Assembly (NCBI GenBank): GCA_016872215.1
Contig: VHAX01000012.1
Coordinates: 1-53,436 of the forward strand
DNA from: Sphingomonadales bacterium
GTDB lineage: Bacteria; Bacteroidota; Bacteroidia; UBA7662
Length of the DNA: 53,436 bases
Reading direction: 5' to 3'
Numbering within the stretch: the first letter of the stretch is position 1; the number at the start of each line of letters is the position of its first letter. The notes beneath the pieces were generated by a model that ran no database searches, had not been told where the DNA came from, and saw nothing but the letters and a program-made list of their open reading frames with translations. The position numbers and the translations under genes were made by a program. Of the stretch, positions 18,501 to 27,751 are shown piece by piece.

Positions 18501-19414
18501 ATTCGTGATCCGCTGCTGCCACCGAAGGTCAGGAAACAAAAGCTGGTGTCGGCATAAATGTTGTTTTGGTAGCGCCAGGTTTGGGCCGCAGCATCATGCG
18601 ACCACACATGCGCGCCACCCGCATAAAACAGAATGAAGTCGCCCGGGTCCAAACGTCCGTCTTGTTCACCCACCGCATAAACCGGTGTTTCCACGAGATC
18701 GTCATACCTAAACTGGGCATTGTTTTCGGGGAGCATCCCCCCACCATCCCCATACACTTTTACGGTGCGCGGGTCGATGTTGTTGGCGGGTTCGCCGGTG
18801 AGTTGCGACAAAAATTCCGGGGTTAGGCGGTAGATTCCTGTGGCTGGGATGCCCAGGCGGTACCACCGACCCTGGGCGAGTTTCGATTGGCTGGCGAAGT
18901 TTGTCACGCTCCGTTCTGCCGTGGGGTTTAAGGGCAACGCCGCTGGTTTCTGCGCGAGGCGATACTGCGTGATACGCTCGGTATTGCCCGAGGCTAGTCG
19001 ACGCAGGGGGCGTATGCTGTAGTGGGTGTGGGCCTCACCCCGCTCAAATGCATACACTTGTTCGATGGTGAATTCTGCGGGCAAGACTAAAGATCCGACA
19101 GCCGCGGCGTCGGCGTCCCCAAGGCTTTCGAAGCGCAGGTCGGTGAGTAACAAATCAAATATGCCCGGAACGCTGCCTTTGATCAATGGCTCTCCGGGTT
19201 GTTGATCCGAATAGGAACAGGTGGCGCACTGAAGCACCCGTGTGAGTCCGGCCCAGGCCGAGTCGGGTTGAATCGATTTCTGCCAGATTACCCGTGTCGA
19301 CCCGGCAGTGTCGGTTGTCTGGGCCATGAGGCAGGTTTGGACGAACATGAACAAGCTGAGTGCCAATATGTAGGCCAACCGTGTGCAAGTGGAGGTGCTT
19401 TCGATGGTGCGCAT
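15548..19414 (-). CDS. porU: Type IX secretion sortase PorU (C25 peptidase)
   Basis: This protein of 1288 residues (from the chosen start) is the gingipain-family sortase that removes the C-terminal sorting domain of secreted cargo and couples the cargo to a surface lipid. Catalytic candidates are His796 in YMGHGGVNGW and Cys830 in MVTATCEFTRF, 34 residues apart. TDMVVVAAPEFRMQAEQIAEIH and YLLLFGSASYDYKN belong to the same domain. The C-terminus keeps its own sorting-domain-like module (LINYPNPFSGQTTFQF to the final SQKLVILR). I chose ATG 19414 because it gives a normal signal peptide ending LMAQ; ATG 19453 would add 13 residues. It diverges from porP/sprF. Confidence 0.93.
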   Translation of the reverse strand: MRTIESTSTCTRLAYILALSLFMFVQTCLMAQTTDTAGSTRVIWQKSIQPDSAWAGLTRVLQCATCSYSDQQPGEPLIKGSVPGIFDLLLTDLRFESLGDADAAAVGSLVLPAEFTIEQVYAFERGEAHTHYSIRPLRRLASGNTERITQYRLAQKPAALPLNPTAERSVTNFASQSKLAQGRWYRLGIPATGIYRLTPEFLSQLTGEPANNIDPRTVKVYGDGGGMLPENNAQFRYDDLVETPVYAVGEQDGRLDPGDFILFYAGGAHVWSHDAAAQTWRYQNNIYADTSFCFLTFGGSSGSRITQEIPTSAATQTTSEGDFMLAYEQNLKNLIRSGRTWYGEEFDLTTQRTFPFIIPTTPIGPVTIRTHLAARCFGTSSTFNLSQTGTVLGSLNLPQVSPDYTTPYMSESVLSTQTSLTGSSLSLTLQYNKPNSSAIGWLDRIEVVGKRPLTAPPAGQVTWVHYPAGVSAGSVTAYKVTGLSPDAQVWDVTRVDSIRFLQHVDDGNGARLFTANSESLRQFAVFQGNSLPLPVAAGAVANQNLHGTPPTDMVVVAAPEFRMQAEQIAEIHRQKDQLSVMVVTPAELYNEFSCGRQDLVALRSFMRMLYARAAGSTATAPRYLLLFGSASYDYKNRVAGNTNLVPTYQSRNSSSPVNSYCSDAYLALLDDWEGSFVEGGGDRMDVAVGRLPARTVQQAKEMVDKINRYIHPDSRGDWQNRVMLVADDGDGNLHLSDMEDMARIWDTTYTPAIVQKVYLDSYSRESRPGGNRYPEVNRDINARMNRGALVVGYMGHGGVNGWAEERIITLPEIREWKSEGRLPLMVTATCEFTRFDNPGGLSAGEAVMLNPLGGAIALMTTTRITFTFGNKMLSTRLYRDELFRVGSNGQYPTMGEVFMRVSNSDLGSINTRNFTLLGDPALRLAYPNDGIDVSRINNVQVTPYGDTLKALALMRIDGEVVDAQSGLKRTNFQGELVPSVFDKTTTVRTLGNSSDSPPTSYPECRNLLYRGRASIQNGDWSFSFVVPRDIAYQYGSGRINLYAKGPTGDAAGDYREVIVGGTATTVAPDNREPEIRLYMNDRSFRDGGITDANPLFLADLFDSSGINTTGAGIGRDITLIRNDEVNSPIILNQFYESALDDYTRGEIRYPFFRLDPGRYQLNMKVWDVHNNSSTRDLSFVVVDGARLLVSRLINYPNPFSGQTTFQFDHNRPDQPLEVGLEIYNTLGRLVKSMRSNIQTEGYTNNSLTWDGLDDRGNYMGNGIYVYHLWLRTATGESASESQKLVILR

Positions 19415-19558
19415 GGAAGTGAAAAGAAAAAGTGAAAAGAAAAGTTCGTTCATTCAGGTGAGAATAAAACAAACCAACAAAAAGCTAAGAGTCACAATAA
19501 ACGAAAAAACAGGGGGTTATTGTTTGGCTGGGTCGGCCAACATTTTTTTTCTGAAGTA

Positions 19559-19589
19559 TTGGTAATCTCAGGAAAATAAACAATTTTTG
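19559..19589 (+). promoter_or_regulatory. Possible promoter of porP/sprF-gldJ
   Basis: TTG at 19559-19561 and AATTTTTG at 19582-19589 are 20 bases apart, fitting Bacteroidota -33/-7 spacing with one mismatch in the -7 box (A for the first T). The start would fall a few bases before the ATG at 19605. I see no convincing counterpart for divergent porU in this intergenic region. Confidence 0.35.
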
Positions 19590-19604
19590 CCGTTCGACTA
19601 ATTT

Positions 19605-20636
19605 ATGCAACTTCGTCCCCTGCCTTCTGTCCTCCTGTTCGCCCTGCTCTACCCTCTGGGATCGGTGGCTCAGGATGTTGCATTCTCTCAATTCTATGCG
19701 AATCCAATCTATCTGAATCCGGCTTTTGCGGGTTCGTCGATTGGACCGCGGGTGACCATGAACTACCGCAACCAGTGGCCATCGCTGGCGGGTGATTTTG
19801 TTACCTATTCCGCTTCCTACGATCAATTTGTACCCTCTTTGTATGGTGGCGTAGGTATTCAGGTTATGTCAGATCGTATGGGTGCGGGCAGCTTTAAATC
19901 GACACATTTGGCCTTGGTTTATTCCAATCATTTGAAATTGTCGCGCTCACTTGCCCTCAAGACGGGTTTTCAGTACCAATATGCACAGCGCAGCCTCAAC
20001 TGGCAGTCGCTCATTTTCCCCGATCAGATTGATGCGAGGACGGGGGTAATTTCAGGAGTGACGTCTGAAATATTGCCCAATCAGGGCTTGTCGAATGCCA
20101 ACATGCACGATTTCAGCGCTGGCATGATGCTTCACTCGGAAAAGGTGTTTTTTGGCGGATCGGTGCATCACCTCACCGAGCCGAATCAGTCGCTGATTCC
20201 AGATGCTGAGGTGAAATGGGCTAGGCGTTACACAGCACATGCAGGATTGAATATTGAGCTTCCGAAAACATCTTACAGGTCTCCCGCCACAATTATTTCG
20301 CCCAACATCATTTACATGGCTCAAGGGCCTTCCAATCAATTGAATGTGGGTGCTTATGTAAATAAAGGGCCATTGGTTGGCGGATTGTGGTTTAGGGCTG
20401 TCCAGCAATATCAAACACGTACAACAACTTCAACGGGTTTAGAGTCGATGATTTTTCTGCTTGGACTTCAGCAAGGGGTTTTCCGGTTTGGTTATAGCTA
20501 CGATATGACGACCTCAGCGTTGAAAGCGGCTGCGCTCGGTTCCCACGAGATTTCACTGGGCATACAACTCGAACCCTATGATCGGGGCAGGGGGCCGAAG
20601 AGAGTCCTTCAAGCTATTCCGTGTCCCAAATTTTAA
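19605..20636 (+). CDS. PorP/SprF family outer-membrane protein
   Basis: This 343-residue protein has a signal peptide ending VAQ and then the family signature DVAFSQFYANPIYLNPAFAGS and RVTMNYRNQWPSL. Beta strands continue to EISLGIQLEP. PorP/SprF proteins are type IX secretion membrane proteins that help anchor or secrete surface filaments such as SprB adhesins. A genome usually carries many. This copy is paired with gldJ and faces porU, so a core role is plausible. It ends within the extended upstream frame of gldJ but 23 bases before the chosen gldJ start. Confidence 0.88.
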   Translation: MQLRPLPSVLLFALLYPLGSVAQDVAFSQFYANPIYLNPAFAGSSIGPRVTMNYRNQWPSLAGDFVTYSASYDQFVPSLYGGVGIQVMSDRMGAGSFKSTHLALVYSNHLKLSRSLALKTGFQYQYAQRSLNWQSLIFPDQIDARTGVISGVTSEILPNQGLSNANMHDFSAGMMLHSEKVFFGGSVHHLTEPNQSLIPDAEVKWARRYTAHAGLNIELPKTSYRSPATIISPNIIYMAQGPSNQLNVGAYVNKGPLVGGLWFRAVQQYQTRTTTSTGLESMIFLLGLQQGVFRFGYSYDMTTSALKAAALGSHEISLGIQLEPYDRGRGPKRVLQAIPCPKF

Positions 20637-20659
20637 TTCTATATTCATATTTTAAGATT

Positions 20660-22105
20660 ATGTTAAAAAATAGTTTTGCGCTGCTCAGTATTGCCCTGAC
20701 CCTGTTTTCTTGTTCGAAGCAACGATCAAGCACCACAGGATGGAATCTGAATGATCCTGTTAATGGAGGTTTTGAGGTGGTGACCCAAGAGCAAATTACC
20801 GGACCTGGATTGGTCTTGATTGAAGGCGGCCGCTTTTCTATGGGAATGGCACCTCAGGCAAGTACGCTTGACCATGATCAAAATATGCGAAATGTTTCTT
20901 TGCCTTCATTTTATATCGATCAAACAGAGGTATCCAACCAGTCTTATTTGGAGTATCTATTTTGGGTTTATCGCGTTTTTGAAGAAACCAATCCTGAAAT
21001 ATACGATGCAGCACTCCCCGATACCAATGTTTGGAAGAGTGAGGTCGACTTCAACGAGCAGTATGTGAGTACATATCTTCGTCACCCCGCATTCTCAAAC
21101 TATCCTGTTGTAGGTGTGAGTTGGCGGCAGGCCATGGATTTTTGTGCATGGCGCACCGATCGGGTGAATGAACAGATCCTGATCGATTATGGTTACATAA
21201 AACACAGTCCAAGGCAGAAAGCTGATGACAACTTTACCACAGATGCCTATTTGGCTGGTTTGTACAAGCCGGCAAATGTCAAGTTGAGGCCCAATTTGGC
21301 TCAGGGTTCTGAAACCCGTAACATCCGATGGGAAGATGGATTGCTGTTGCCCCCATACAGGCTACCTACAGAGACAGAATGGGAATATGCGGCATTTGGT
21401 CACATTGGTAATTCCATTGCGGAGAATGTGGTTGAATACAGAAATTACCCTTGGAATGGGAACCAGTTGCGTTTCCCCTACGGCAAAAAGCAAGGAGTGA
21501 TGTTGGCCAATTATCGTCGCGATAAGGGTGATTATATGGGTGTTGCCGGTCGTCTCAACGACAACGCCGCTCCTGTTGGTCCGGTTAATGCCTACTGGCC
21601 TAATGATTTTGGTCTGTACAACATGGCAGGTAACGTAAATGAGTGGGTTGCTGATGAATTCCGTTCTGCAATACCTGAAGAAACTGATGAATTTAACGGC
21701 GCTTATGGTCACGCCCTTTTGTTGACAAAGCGTGATGTGGAAACACGTCAGTTCAGCAAAGACAGCACGGGTCGATTGATTAAGGAGCGTGATCCTAAGC
21801 GTTACACTATACCTGGTCCGTTAGATTTGATTGCGGAGGATGGCGTAGAAGGCAGCGAATTGCCTGTAGACGAAGGCGATGGTGTGATAATCGAGGGAGT
21901 AGATGAGTTTGGCAGAAATACTGAGAACATCGATGTCGACCGCAGCAGTATGGTTAATGCTCGTCGCCGGGTTTATAAGGGAGGTTCGTGGAAGGATATG
22001 CCACATTGGCTCAATCCATCGACACGACGCTACCTCGATGAAGATATGAGCCGCAGCGATATCGGATTTCGCTGCGCCATGACCCGAATGGGCGCACCGA
22101 GATAA
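20660..22105 (+). CDS. gldJ: Gliding motility lipoprotein GldJ
   Basis: This 481-residue lipoprotein starts at ATG 20660, giving a compact signal peptide with lipobox LFSC and Cys18; ATG 20621 adds 13 unlikely residues. The body is a formylglycine-generating-enzyme-like (sulfatase-modifying) fold: GRFSMGMAPQ, YIDQTEVSNQSYLEYL, PVVGVSWRQAMDFCAWRTDR, YRLPTETEWEYAAFG, NMAGNVNEWVAD and GGSWKDMPHWLNPSTRRYLD. AALPDTNVWKSE and FNEQYVSTYLRHPAF favour GldJ over the paralog GldK. GldJ forms helical structures in the envelope, is needed for gliding and stabilises GldK. It probably lacks catalysis. A hairpin terminator follows at 22130. Confidence 0.88.
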   Translation: MLKNSFALLSIALTLFSCSKQRSSTTGWNLNDPVNGGFEVVTQEQITGPGLVLIEGGRFSMGMAPQASTLDHDQNMRNVSLPSFYIDQTEVSNQSYLEYLFWVYRVFEETNPEIYDAALPDTNVWKSEVDFNEQYVSTYLRHPAFSNYPVVGVSWRQAMDFCAWRTDRVNEQILIDYGYIKHSPRQKADDNFTTDAYLAGLYKPANVKLRPNLAQGSETRNIRWEDGLLLPPYRLPTETEWEYAAFGHIGNSIAENVVEYRNYPWNGNQLRFPYGKKQGVMLANYRRDKGDYMGVAGRLNDNAAPVGPVNAYWPNDFGLYNMAGNVNEWVADEFRSAIPEETDEFNGAYGHALLLTKRDVETRQFSKDSTGRLIKERDPKRYTIPGPLDLIAEDGVEGSELPVDEGDGVIIEGVDEFGRNTENIDVDRSSMVNARRRVYKGGSWKDMPHWLNPSTRRYLDEDMSRSDIGFRCAMTRMGAPR

Positions 22106-22129
22106 TCTGTTCCACCGGAGTAATAAATT

Positions 22130-22163
22130 ACAGGCCGTTCCTTTTGGGGCAGCCTGTTTTATT
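22130..22163 (+). terminator. Intrinsic terminator after gldJ
   Basis: ACAGGC (22130-22135) pairs with GCCTGT (22152-22157) around a 16-base loop, followed by a T-rich tract TTTATTTT. It begins 24 bases after the gldJ stop. Confidence 0.65.
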
Positions 22164-22267
22164 TTAGGGTAGGGGTGTTTTTCTGAAGAGCACTTCTGCA
22201 ATGACCTAAGCGCTCTTCATCTGTAAACGGTTGGAGAATATGGATTGATTTTAATTTTGTGGATTGA

Positions 22268-22317
22268 TGAGGCTTCGCTGGATTTATGAGGCTTCGCTGG
22301 ATTTATGAGGCTTCGCT
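22268..22317. repeat. 19-bp tandem repeat, 2.6 copies
   Basis: Unit TGAGGCTTCGCTGGATTTA occurs at 22268-22286 and 22287-22305, with a partial third copy from 22306 to 22317. It lies in the 240-base gap between convergent gldJ and the biotinyl protein gene. Apart from this and the terminator, the gap shows nothing recognisable. Confidence 0.9.
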
Positions 22318-22345
22318 ACTTTAATATAGGCGATATAGACTCAGA

Positions 22346-22849
22346 CTACTGCCGATAGAGGAGCAGCAGCTGATTTTTTTCAACGGAGGCTCCTTCCTGG
22401 GCTGCGATTTCGGAAATGGTGCCGTTTTTTACTGCCTTCAGTACGTTTTCCATCTTCATAGATTCCAATACGAGCAGGGGATCACCCTTCGAAACGCTAT
22501 CTCCTGGCTTGACCAAAATTTTAAGCACCATACCGGGCATGGGTGATTTCAATTCCGGCTTTTGAGCTGATGATTGTCCCGCATGGCCCATCCGGGCCAA
22601 TAATCGATCGCGTTCCGTTACCATCCGCAAGGGAATGGGGATGCCGTCTATTTCCACCAGAAATGATCCATTTTCTGACTTCAGGACTCGGACCTTGTAG
22701 TTTATGCCCTGTAAATTCAAATGAACCGCACCATCGCATTGCAGCATTTCGCAGATGCGATCTTTGCCGTTCACCCTCCAACCGGCTGCTGTACGTTCGA
22801 GTTTCAGGGTGGAGGTGTTCGGAAGGTCGTCAAATTGGATTTCCAGCAT
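22346..22849 (-). CDS. Biotin carboxyl carrier domain protein
   Basis: The 167-residue product ends in a biotinyl domain: KSPMPGMVLKILVKPGDSV (101-119) and LVLESMKMENVLKA with biotin acceptor Lys132 between two Met. The first 80 residues form a small beta domain typical of Bacteroidota carrier subunits of acyl-CoA (for example propionyl-CoA) carboxylases, and 85-100 is a flexible linker. No carboxylase or carboxyltransferase subunit is nearby, so the partner enzyme must lie elsewhere. It is divergent from rimP across about 110 bases. Confidence 0.88.
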   Translation of the reverse strand: MLEIQFDDLPNTSTLKLERTAAGWRVNGKDRICEMLQCDGAVHLNLQGINYKVRVLKSENGSFLVEIDGIPIPLRMVTERDRLLARMGHAGQSSAQKPELKSPMPGMVLKILVKPGDSVSKGDPLLVLESMKMENVLKAVKNGTISEIAAQEGASVEKNQLLLLYRQ

Positions 22850-22902
22850 CAGGTTTTAGGCAGCAAACACAAAAATAGTTCGTAATTGCGATTATTATGC
22901 TA

Positions 22903-22910
22903 TATATTTG
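22903..22910 (+). promoter_or_regulatory. -7 element of the rimP-nusA-infB promoter
   Basis: TATATTTG exactly fits TAnnTTTG and is followed by CG. The transcript would start near 22917, just ahead of the leader hairpin at 22925. A -33 TTG is not well placed. Confidence 0.55.
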
Positions 22911-22924
22911 CGGCAGTTTTGATA

Positions 22925-22950
22925 GGGGGGCTTCGGTCCCCCTTCTTTTT
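22925..22950 (+). terminator. Leader hairpin with UUCG loop and T-tract upstream of rimP
   Basis: GGGGGGC (22925-22931) and GTCCCCC (22936-22942) form a 7-bp stem, one pair being G-T, closed by the exceptionally stable C(TTCG)G tetraloop. TTCTTTTT follows at 22943-22950. This is the form of an intrinsic terminator, but it lies between the promoter and the first codon of rimP (22959), with no plus-strand gene behind it. It may therefore act as an attenuator of the operon encoding NusA. Confidence 0.6.
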
Positions 22951-22958
22951 CTGCCCAA

Positions 22959-23444
22959 ATGAACAGCCCTCAATTAACTGAATTGATTTCTTCGTTTGTG
23001 AACAACCGATTATCCGGCGAGTCTCATTTTCTTGTTGGGGTGAGGGTGAGTTCCGATTTGCGGTGTGTGACCATATTGCTGGATGGTGACAGCGGAGTGG
23101 ATGTTGATTTTTGCGCCAGAATGAGTCGCGAGATCGGTGAGCAACTGGAGGGACTGGAAGAGGTGCCGGCCTATGTGTTGGAGGTGAGCTCACCTGGCGC
23201 CGACACCCCGATGAAATTATTGAGGCAGTTCCCAAAGCACATCGGACGCACTTTGCTGGTTCGACTAAAGGGGGGCGTCGGGGAAGTGAAAGGCGAGTTG
23301 AAGAAGGTGAATGATGAGAACCTCTATATTCGTGAATCGGTTGCGGGTAAAAAGAATAATAAAACCAGGTCTCCGTTTGGGGAAGAGGTTAAAGTAATAC
23401 CTTTTATACAGATAGAATATGCACGTGTTATCATTCAGATGTAA
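22959..23444 (+). CDS. rimP: Ribosome maturation factor RimP
   Basis: This 161-residue protein has the RimP layout. An N-terminal alpha/beta domain carries DGDSGVDVDFCARMSREIGEQLE, followed by YVLEVSSPGADTPMKLLRQF, equivalent to the family's LEVSSPG motif. The C-terminal SH3-like domain has LVRLKGGVGEVKGELKKVND and ends at IPFIQIEYARVII. RimP assists 30S subunit maturation. It is first in rimP-nusA-infB and lies 12 bases before nusA. Confidence 0.93.
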   Translation: MNSPQLTELISSFVNNRLSGESHFLVGVRVSSDLRCVTILLDGDSGVDVDFCARMSREIGEQLEGLEEVPAYVLEVSSPGADTPMKLLRQFPKHIGRTLLVRLKGGVGEVKGELKKVNDENLYIRESVAGKKNNKTRSPFGEEVKVIPFIQIEYARVIIQM

Positions 23445-23456
23445 TTCATAAAAACC

Positions 23457-24695
23457 ATGATGAATATCAATTTAACCAGTTCATTTAGCGAGTTCAAGGA
23501 GCTGAAGAACATTGACAGGACCACCATGATGCGGGTTATGGACGATGTGTTTCGTACCATGGTGAAAAGGAAGTATGGGACCGATGAGAATTTCGATATT
23601 ATTCTGAACGTGGAAAAAGGCGATTTGGAGATCTGGCGCAACCGTGAGGTGGTGGAGGACGACTCAGAAGAGGTGGGCGAATTCGATAAAATTTCTCTAT
23701 CTGAAGCCCGCCTGATTGAGCCCGATTTTGAGGTTGGAGAAGAAGTTTCCGAAGAAATCAAATTGGTTGATTTTGGGCGGAGAGCTGTGCTGGCCGCTCG
23801 CCAAATTTTGGCACAGCGTCTACAAGAATTTGAAAGTGATAAGCTTTTTGCGCGCTACCAAGACCGGGTGGGGGAAATCATAACCGGGGAAGTCTACCAG
23901 ATCTGGAAAAGAGAAATTATGGTGCTCGACGACGAGGGAAATGAATTGATTTTGCCCAAGTCGGAGCAGATTCCGGGTGACTTCTACAACAAGGGCGAAA
24001 CCATCCGTGCTGTAATTCTGAAAGTGGAGGCTCAGGGCAGCCAACCCCGTATCATCATTTCCAGGACCGATCCCAGCTTTTTGACGCGTCTTATGGAACT
24101 GGAGGTGCCGGAAATTTTCGACGGACTAATCACGATTCGCAACATCGTTCGTGAGCCGGGTGAGCGGGCCAAAGTGGCTGTAGAGAGTTACGACGACCGC
24201 GTAGATCCGGTGGGTGCCTGTGTGGGCATGAAGGGATCCCGTATCCACAGCATTGTCAGAGAGCTGCGAAACGAGAGCATAGACATCATCAACTATACCA
24301 ATAACATTCAACTATATATTCAGCGGTCGCTGAGTCCCGCCAAAATCACCTATATGGAAGTGTTGGCGGATCAGAAAAAGGCCAAGGTGTTCTTGAAACC
24401 CGATCAGGTTGCCTTGGCCATCGGTAAGTCGGGTCACAACATCCGTCTGGCGGGAAAGCTCACAGGCTTCGAAATCGATGTATTCCGCGACGAGGTGGAG
24501 GAGCAGGACGATGTGAACCTGGATGAATTTGCCGATGAAATCGAGGGTTGGGTGTTGGATGAATTGAAGGCGATTGGCTTAGATACAGCCCGTGCCGTTA
24601 TGGCGCTGGATGCCCAGGATTTGGTACGCAGGACCGATCTGGAGGAAGAAACAATTAACCATGTATTGGCTGTATTGAAAGCAGAATTTGAATAG
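23457..24695 (+). CDS. nusA: Transcription termination/antitermination factor NusA
   Basis: This 412-residue protein has the NusA domain order: the polymerase-binding N-terminal domain (1-130), S1 domain ([20 protein letters not shown]), then KH1 ([20 protein letters not shown]) and KH2 ([20 protein letters not shown]). A helix-hairpin-helix-like tail ends at LAVLKAEFE. An acidic linker ([18 protein letters not shown]) follows KH2. NusA binds RNA polymerase and modulates pausing and termination, which makes the terminator-like hairpin in its own leader notable. ATG 23460 is an equally possible start. Confidence 0.95.
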   Translation: MMNINLTSSFSEFKELKNIDRTTMMRVMDDVFRTMVKRKYGTDENFDIILNVEKGDLEIWRNREVVEDDSEEVGEFDKISLSEARLIEPDFEVGEEVSEEIKLVDFGRRAVLAARQILAQRLQEFESDKLFARYQDRVGEIITGEVYQIWKREIMVLDDEGNELILPKSEQIPGDFYNKGETIRAVILKVEAQGSQPRIIISRTDPSFLTRLMELEVPEIFDGLITIRNIVREPGERAKVAVESYDDRVDPVGACVGMKGSRIHSIVRELRNESIDIINYTNNIQLYIQRSLSPAKITYMEVLADQKKAKVFLKPDQVALAIGKSGHNIRLAGKLTGFEIDVFRDEVEEQDDVNLDEFADEIEGWVLDELKAIGLDTARAVMALDAQDLVRRTDLEEETINHVLAVLKAEFE

Positions 24696-24745
24696 ATAGG
24701 ACCCAAGCATCGAACTGCACAGTACATCCATCCCAAACCAACCGA

Positions 24746-27739
24746 ATGTCAGAAGGAACCATCCGAATTAAAAAGGCCGCCACTGAGTGTAACATCAGCG
24801 TTTCGCACGTGGTGGAACACCTGTCAAAAGCCGGCTACACGGTTGAGGCAAATCCCAATGCCAAAATCACGGAAGAGATGTATCAGCGTCTCCTTAAAGA
24901 TTTTGGTCAGGATATCAAGGTGAAGGAGCAGGCCGCCTCTTTGAATATTGGTCGACCCGCACGGGAAGAGGTGTCAGCAGCCAGGCCAGAATTTGTTCCC
25001 ACCTCTCCGGCTGAACCCGAGCTGAATGAAGTATTGGTGAAAGGTCTTTCGACCCCTACAGCACGGCCGACACGTTTAAGCGCCGAAAAGCAGGAATTGA
25101 AGGTGGTGGGCAAGATATCGTTGGATGAGAAGGGAAGGCCTCAGGGTACAGGAAAGGCGGCAGTACCGGGCTTGTCGAAAACGGATGGTATTCATGGAGA
25201 ATCCAAACCGGGCGCGGCAAGTGGAGCGAAAAAGACCGATTCCAAAGCTGGAGAGGCCGTTCAAAGGCCAGAAACTGCAGCGGGTAAATCAAAGGAAACG
25301 GCCAAACAGGCAGAATCTAAAGCGGAAGGAACAAGGGCAGCTGCAACAGAAAAGACAGGAGAGGGTTCAGGAGAATCGGTTAGCGGTTTGGGTGTGCGTG
25401 AAAAGTCAAAGAAAGCGACGGGTGCTGCGTCAAATGAACAAAAGCAACCTGCTGGGACAACGAAAATTGAACCGCTTTCGGAAGCAATTCAGCCTTTAAC
25501 AGCAGACACTGAACCTGCCGCATCTGAGGGCGACGAGGATGTCATTCGGGCAAAGGCCGACAAATTGCAGGGGACCCGGATTTTGGGAAAAATTGATCTC
25601 GCGCAGTTCGAAAGGAAAAAGCCGGTTGCCAGTTCGGGCGAATCCAACCCGACCAAGAGGAAGCGCATGAGAACCGAAGTGAACCCTCCTGTCCGTCCGG
25701 CCACCCCAAGCACGGTGCCAAACCGAACGAACACGGGTACAGGCGGCGCTCAGGGAGACAGGAGACCAGGGGGTCGTCCTGGAGGCCCCTCCCTCCGCCC
25801 CGCTGGCGGTAGTCGTAAACGCCCTGCCATGCCGCCGCGTCCGGAGCATACCGAAAAGGACATTCAGGATCAGATCAAGGCCACGATGGCACGCCTTCAG
25901 GGTGTGGGAAAGGTCGGTGCCAAGGCACGAATGAAGCAGAAGAGACGCGGTGACGGTGGTGCCGATGAGGTACAGGCCGATGGAGAAAAAATCAAGCTGC
26001 AGGTAACCGAATTCCTCACAACCGGCGATCTGGCTCATTTGATGGATGTTTCGGTTGCGGAGATCATTCAGAACTGCTTTATGCTCGGACTGGTGGTCAC
26101 CATCAACCAGCGTCTCGATGCGGAGACCATAGCCGTGGTTGCCGACGAATTTGGCTACGAAGCCGAGTTCATTTCGGCCGACGCCGGTGAACCAGAATTG
26201 ATCGATGAGGACCAGCCAGACCGGATGACCGGTCGTCCGCCAATCGTAACGATCATGGGTCACGTCGACCACGGAAAAACTTCGTTGCTCGACTACATCC
26301 GCAAGGAGAATGTTATTGCGGGCGAGGCCGGGGGTATCACGCAGCACATAGGTGCCTATGCCGTACAGCTCTCCGATGGACGCCATATTACGTTCCTCGA
26401 CACGCCCGGTCACGAGGCCTTTACCGCCATGCGTGCGCGTGGAGCCAAGGTAACCGATATAGTGGTGGTGGTGATCGCCGCCGATGATCATGTTATGCCC
26501 CAAACAAGAGAGGCTATCAGCCACGCCCAGGCCGCTGGGGTGCCGATTATTTTTGCGTTCAACAAAATGGACAAGCCTACGGCCGACGCGGAGAAAATCA
26601 AGGATCAACTCTCACAGCTGAATATTTTGGTAGAGTCGTGGGGTGGAAAATACCAGGATCAGGAGATTTCTGCGAAAAAGGGGACAAACGTCGATCTTTT
26701 GCTCGAGAAAATTCTGCTTGAAGCTGAGATTCTGGAGTTGAAGGCCGACCCTGAGAAAAGGGCGGCGGGAACGGTAATTGAGGCCAGCCTCGACAAAGGG
26801 CGCGGGGTGGTTACTACCATTCTGGTTCAGGGCGGTACACTCAGCGTGAGCGACCCTATTCTGGCGGGTGCCAATTTTGGTAAGGTAAAGGCGATGCTCA
26901 ACGAACGCGGACAGCGTATTCGTGAAGCGGGCCCCTCCACTCCTGTGCAGTTGCTTGGGTTTAACAGTGCCCCTACGGCTGGCGACATCCTGATCGTGCC
27001 GGAATCTGAGGCCGTAGCCCGTGATATAAGCAGCAAGCGGCAGCAATTGCTGCGCGAGCAGGGAATTCGCACCCGCAAACACATCACTCTGGATGAAATT
27101 GGTCGACGTCTGGCCATCGGTAACTTCAAGGAGTTGAAATTGGTGGTGAAGGGCGATGTGGATGGATCGGTAGAGGCTCTCAGCGATTCGCTGATGAAAC
27201 TGAGTACGGAGCAGATTATGGTAACCGTCATTCACAAGGGGGTGGGACAGATCACTGAGTCGGATGTTTTGCTGGCTTCGGCTTCGGATGCCATTATTGT
27301 GGGCTTTCAGGTGCGGCCACTGGCTTCCGTGCGTAAGTTGGCCGAACGGGAGCAGATCGATGTACGGACCTACTCGGTGATTTATGATGCGATAGAGGAG
27401 GTTAAATCAGCCATGGAAGGCATGTTGGCCCCCATTTTTGAGGAAAAGGTACTGGGTACAGTGGAAATCCGTGAGGTCTTTAAGATTACCCGGGTGGGCA
27501 ACATCGCAGGTTGTATGGTTCTTGAGGGTAAGGTTACCCGCAACTCTAAGATTCGTTTGCTCCGCGAGGGGGTTATCGTGCACACAGGTGAGCTGGCGTC
27601 GCTGCGTCGCTTTAAGGATGACGTGAAGGAGGTGAACCATGGTTATGAGTGTGGATTGAACCTCACTGGCTACCAGGATATACGCATAGGGGATATCATT
27701 GAGGCCTTTGAGCGGGTTGAGGTGAAGGCTCGATTGTAG
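24746..27739 (+). CDS. infB: Translation initiation factor IF-2
   Basis: This 997-residue GTPase delivers initiator tRNA to the ribosome. G motifs are GHVDHGKTS (505-513), [15 protein letters not shown] and a [11 protein letters not shown] stretch. The IF2_N module is at the start ([20 protein letters not shown]), and domains II and IV follow, ending VEVKARL. Residues about 80-410 are a low-complexity linker rich in Lys, Ala, Glu, Gly and Pro ([20 protein letters not shown]), common in Bacteroidota IF-2. It lies 50 bases after nusA. Confidence 0.96.
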   Translation: MSEGTIRIKKAATECNISVSHVVEHLSKAGYTVEANPNAKITEEMYQRLLKDFGQDIKVKEQAASLNIGRPAREEVSAARPEFVPTSPAEPELNEVLVKGLSTPTARPTRLSAEKQELKVVGKISLDEKGRPQGTGKAAVPGLSKTDGIHGESKPGAASGAKKTDSKAGEAVQRPETAAGKSKETAKQAESKAEGTRAAATEKTGEGSGESVSGLGVREKSKKATGAASNEQKQPAGTTKIEPLSEAIQPLTADTEPAASEGDEDVIRAKADKLQGTRILGKIDLAQFERKKPVASSGESNPTKRKRMRTEVNPPVRPATPSTVPNRTNTGTGGAQGDRRPGGRPGGPSLRPAGGSRKRPAMPPRPEHTEKDIQDQIKATMARLQGVGKVGAKARMKQKRRGDGGADEVQADGEKIKLQVTEFLTTGDLAHLMDVSVAEIIQNCFMLGLVVTINQRLDAETIAVVADEFGYEAEFISADAGEPELIDEDQPDRMTGRPPIVTIMGHVDHGKTSLLDYIRKENVIAGEAGGITQHIGAYAVQLSDGRHITFLDTPGHEAFTAMRARGAKVTDIVVVVIAADDHVMPQTREAISHAQAAGVPIIFAFNKMDKPTADAEKIKDQLSQLNILVESWGGKYQDQEISAKKGTNVDLLLEKILLEAEILELKADPEKRAAGTVIEASLDKGRGVVTTILVQGGTLSVSDPILAGANFGKVKAMLNERGQRIREAGPSTPVQLLGFNSAPTAGDILIVPESEAVARDISSKRQQLLREQGIRTRKHITLDEIGRRLAIGNFKELKLVVKGDVDGSVEALSDSLMKLSTEQIMVTVIHKGVGQITESDVLLASASDAIIVGFQVRPLASVRKLAEREQIDVRTYSVIYDAIEEVKSAMEGMLAPIFEEKVLGTVEIREVFKITRVGNIAGCMVLEGKVTRNSKIRLLREGVIVHTGELASLRRFKDDVKEVNHGYECGLNLTGYQDIRIGDIIEAFERVEVKARL

Positions 27740-27751
27740 TACAGACACGGG

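Noticed and set aside
25496-26608. 370-codon open frame on the minus strand
   Set aside because: It lies wholly antisense to infB; its protein is low in recognisable motifs and follows the codon shadow of the IF-2 linker and G domain.
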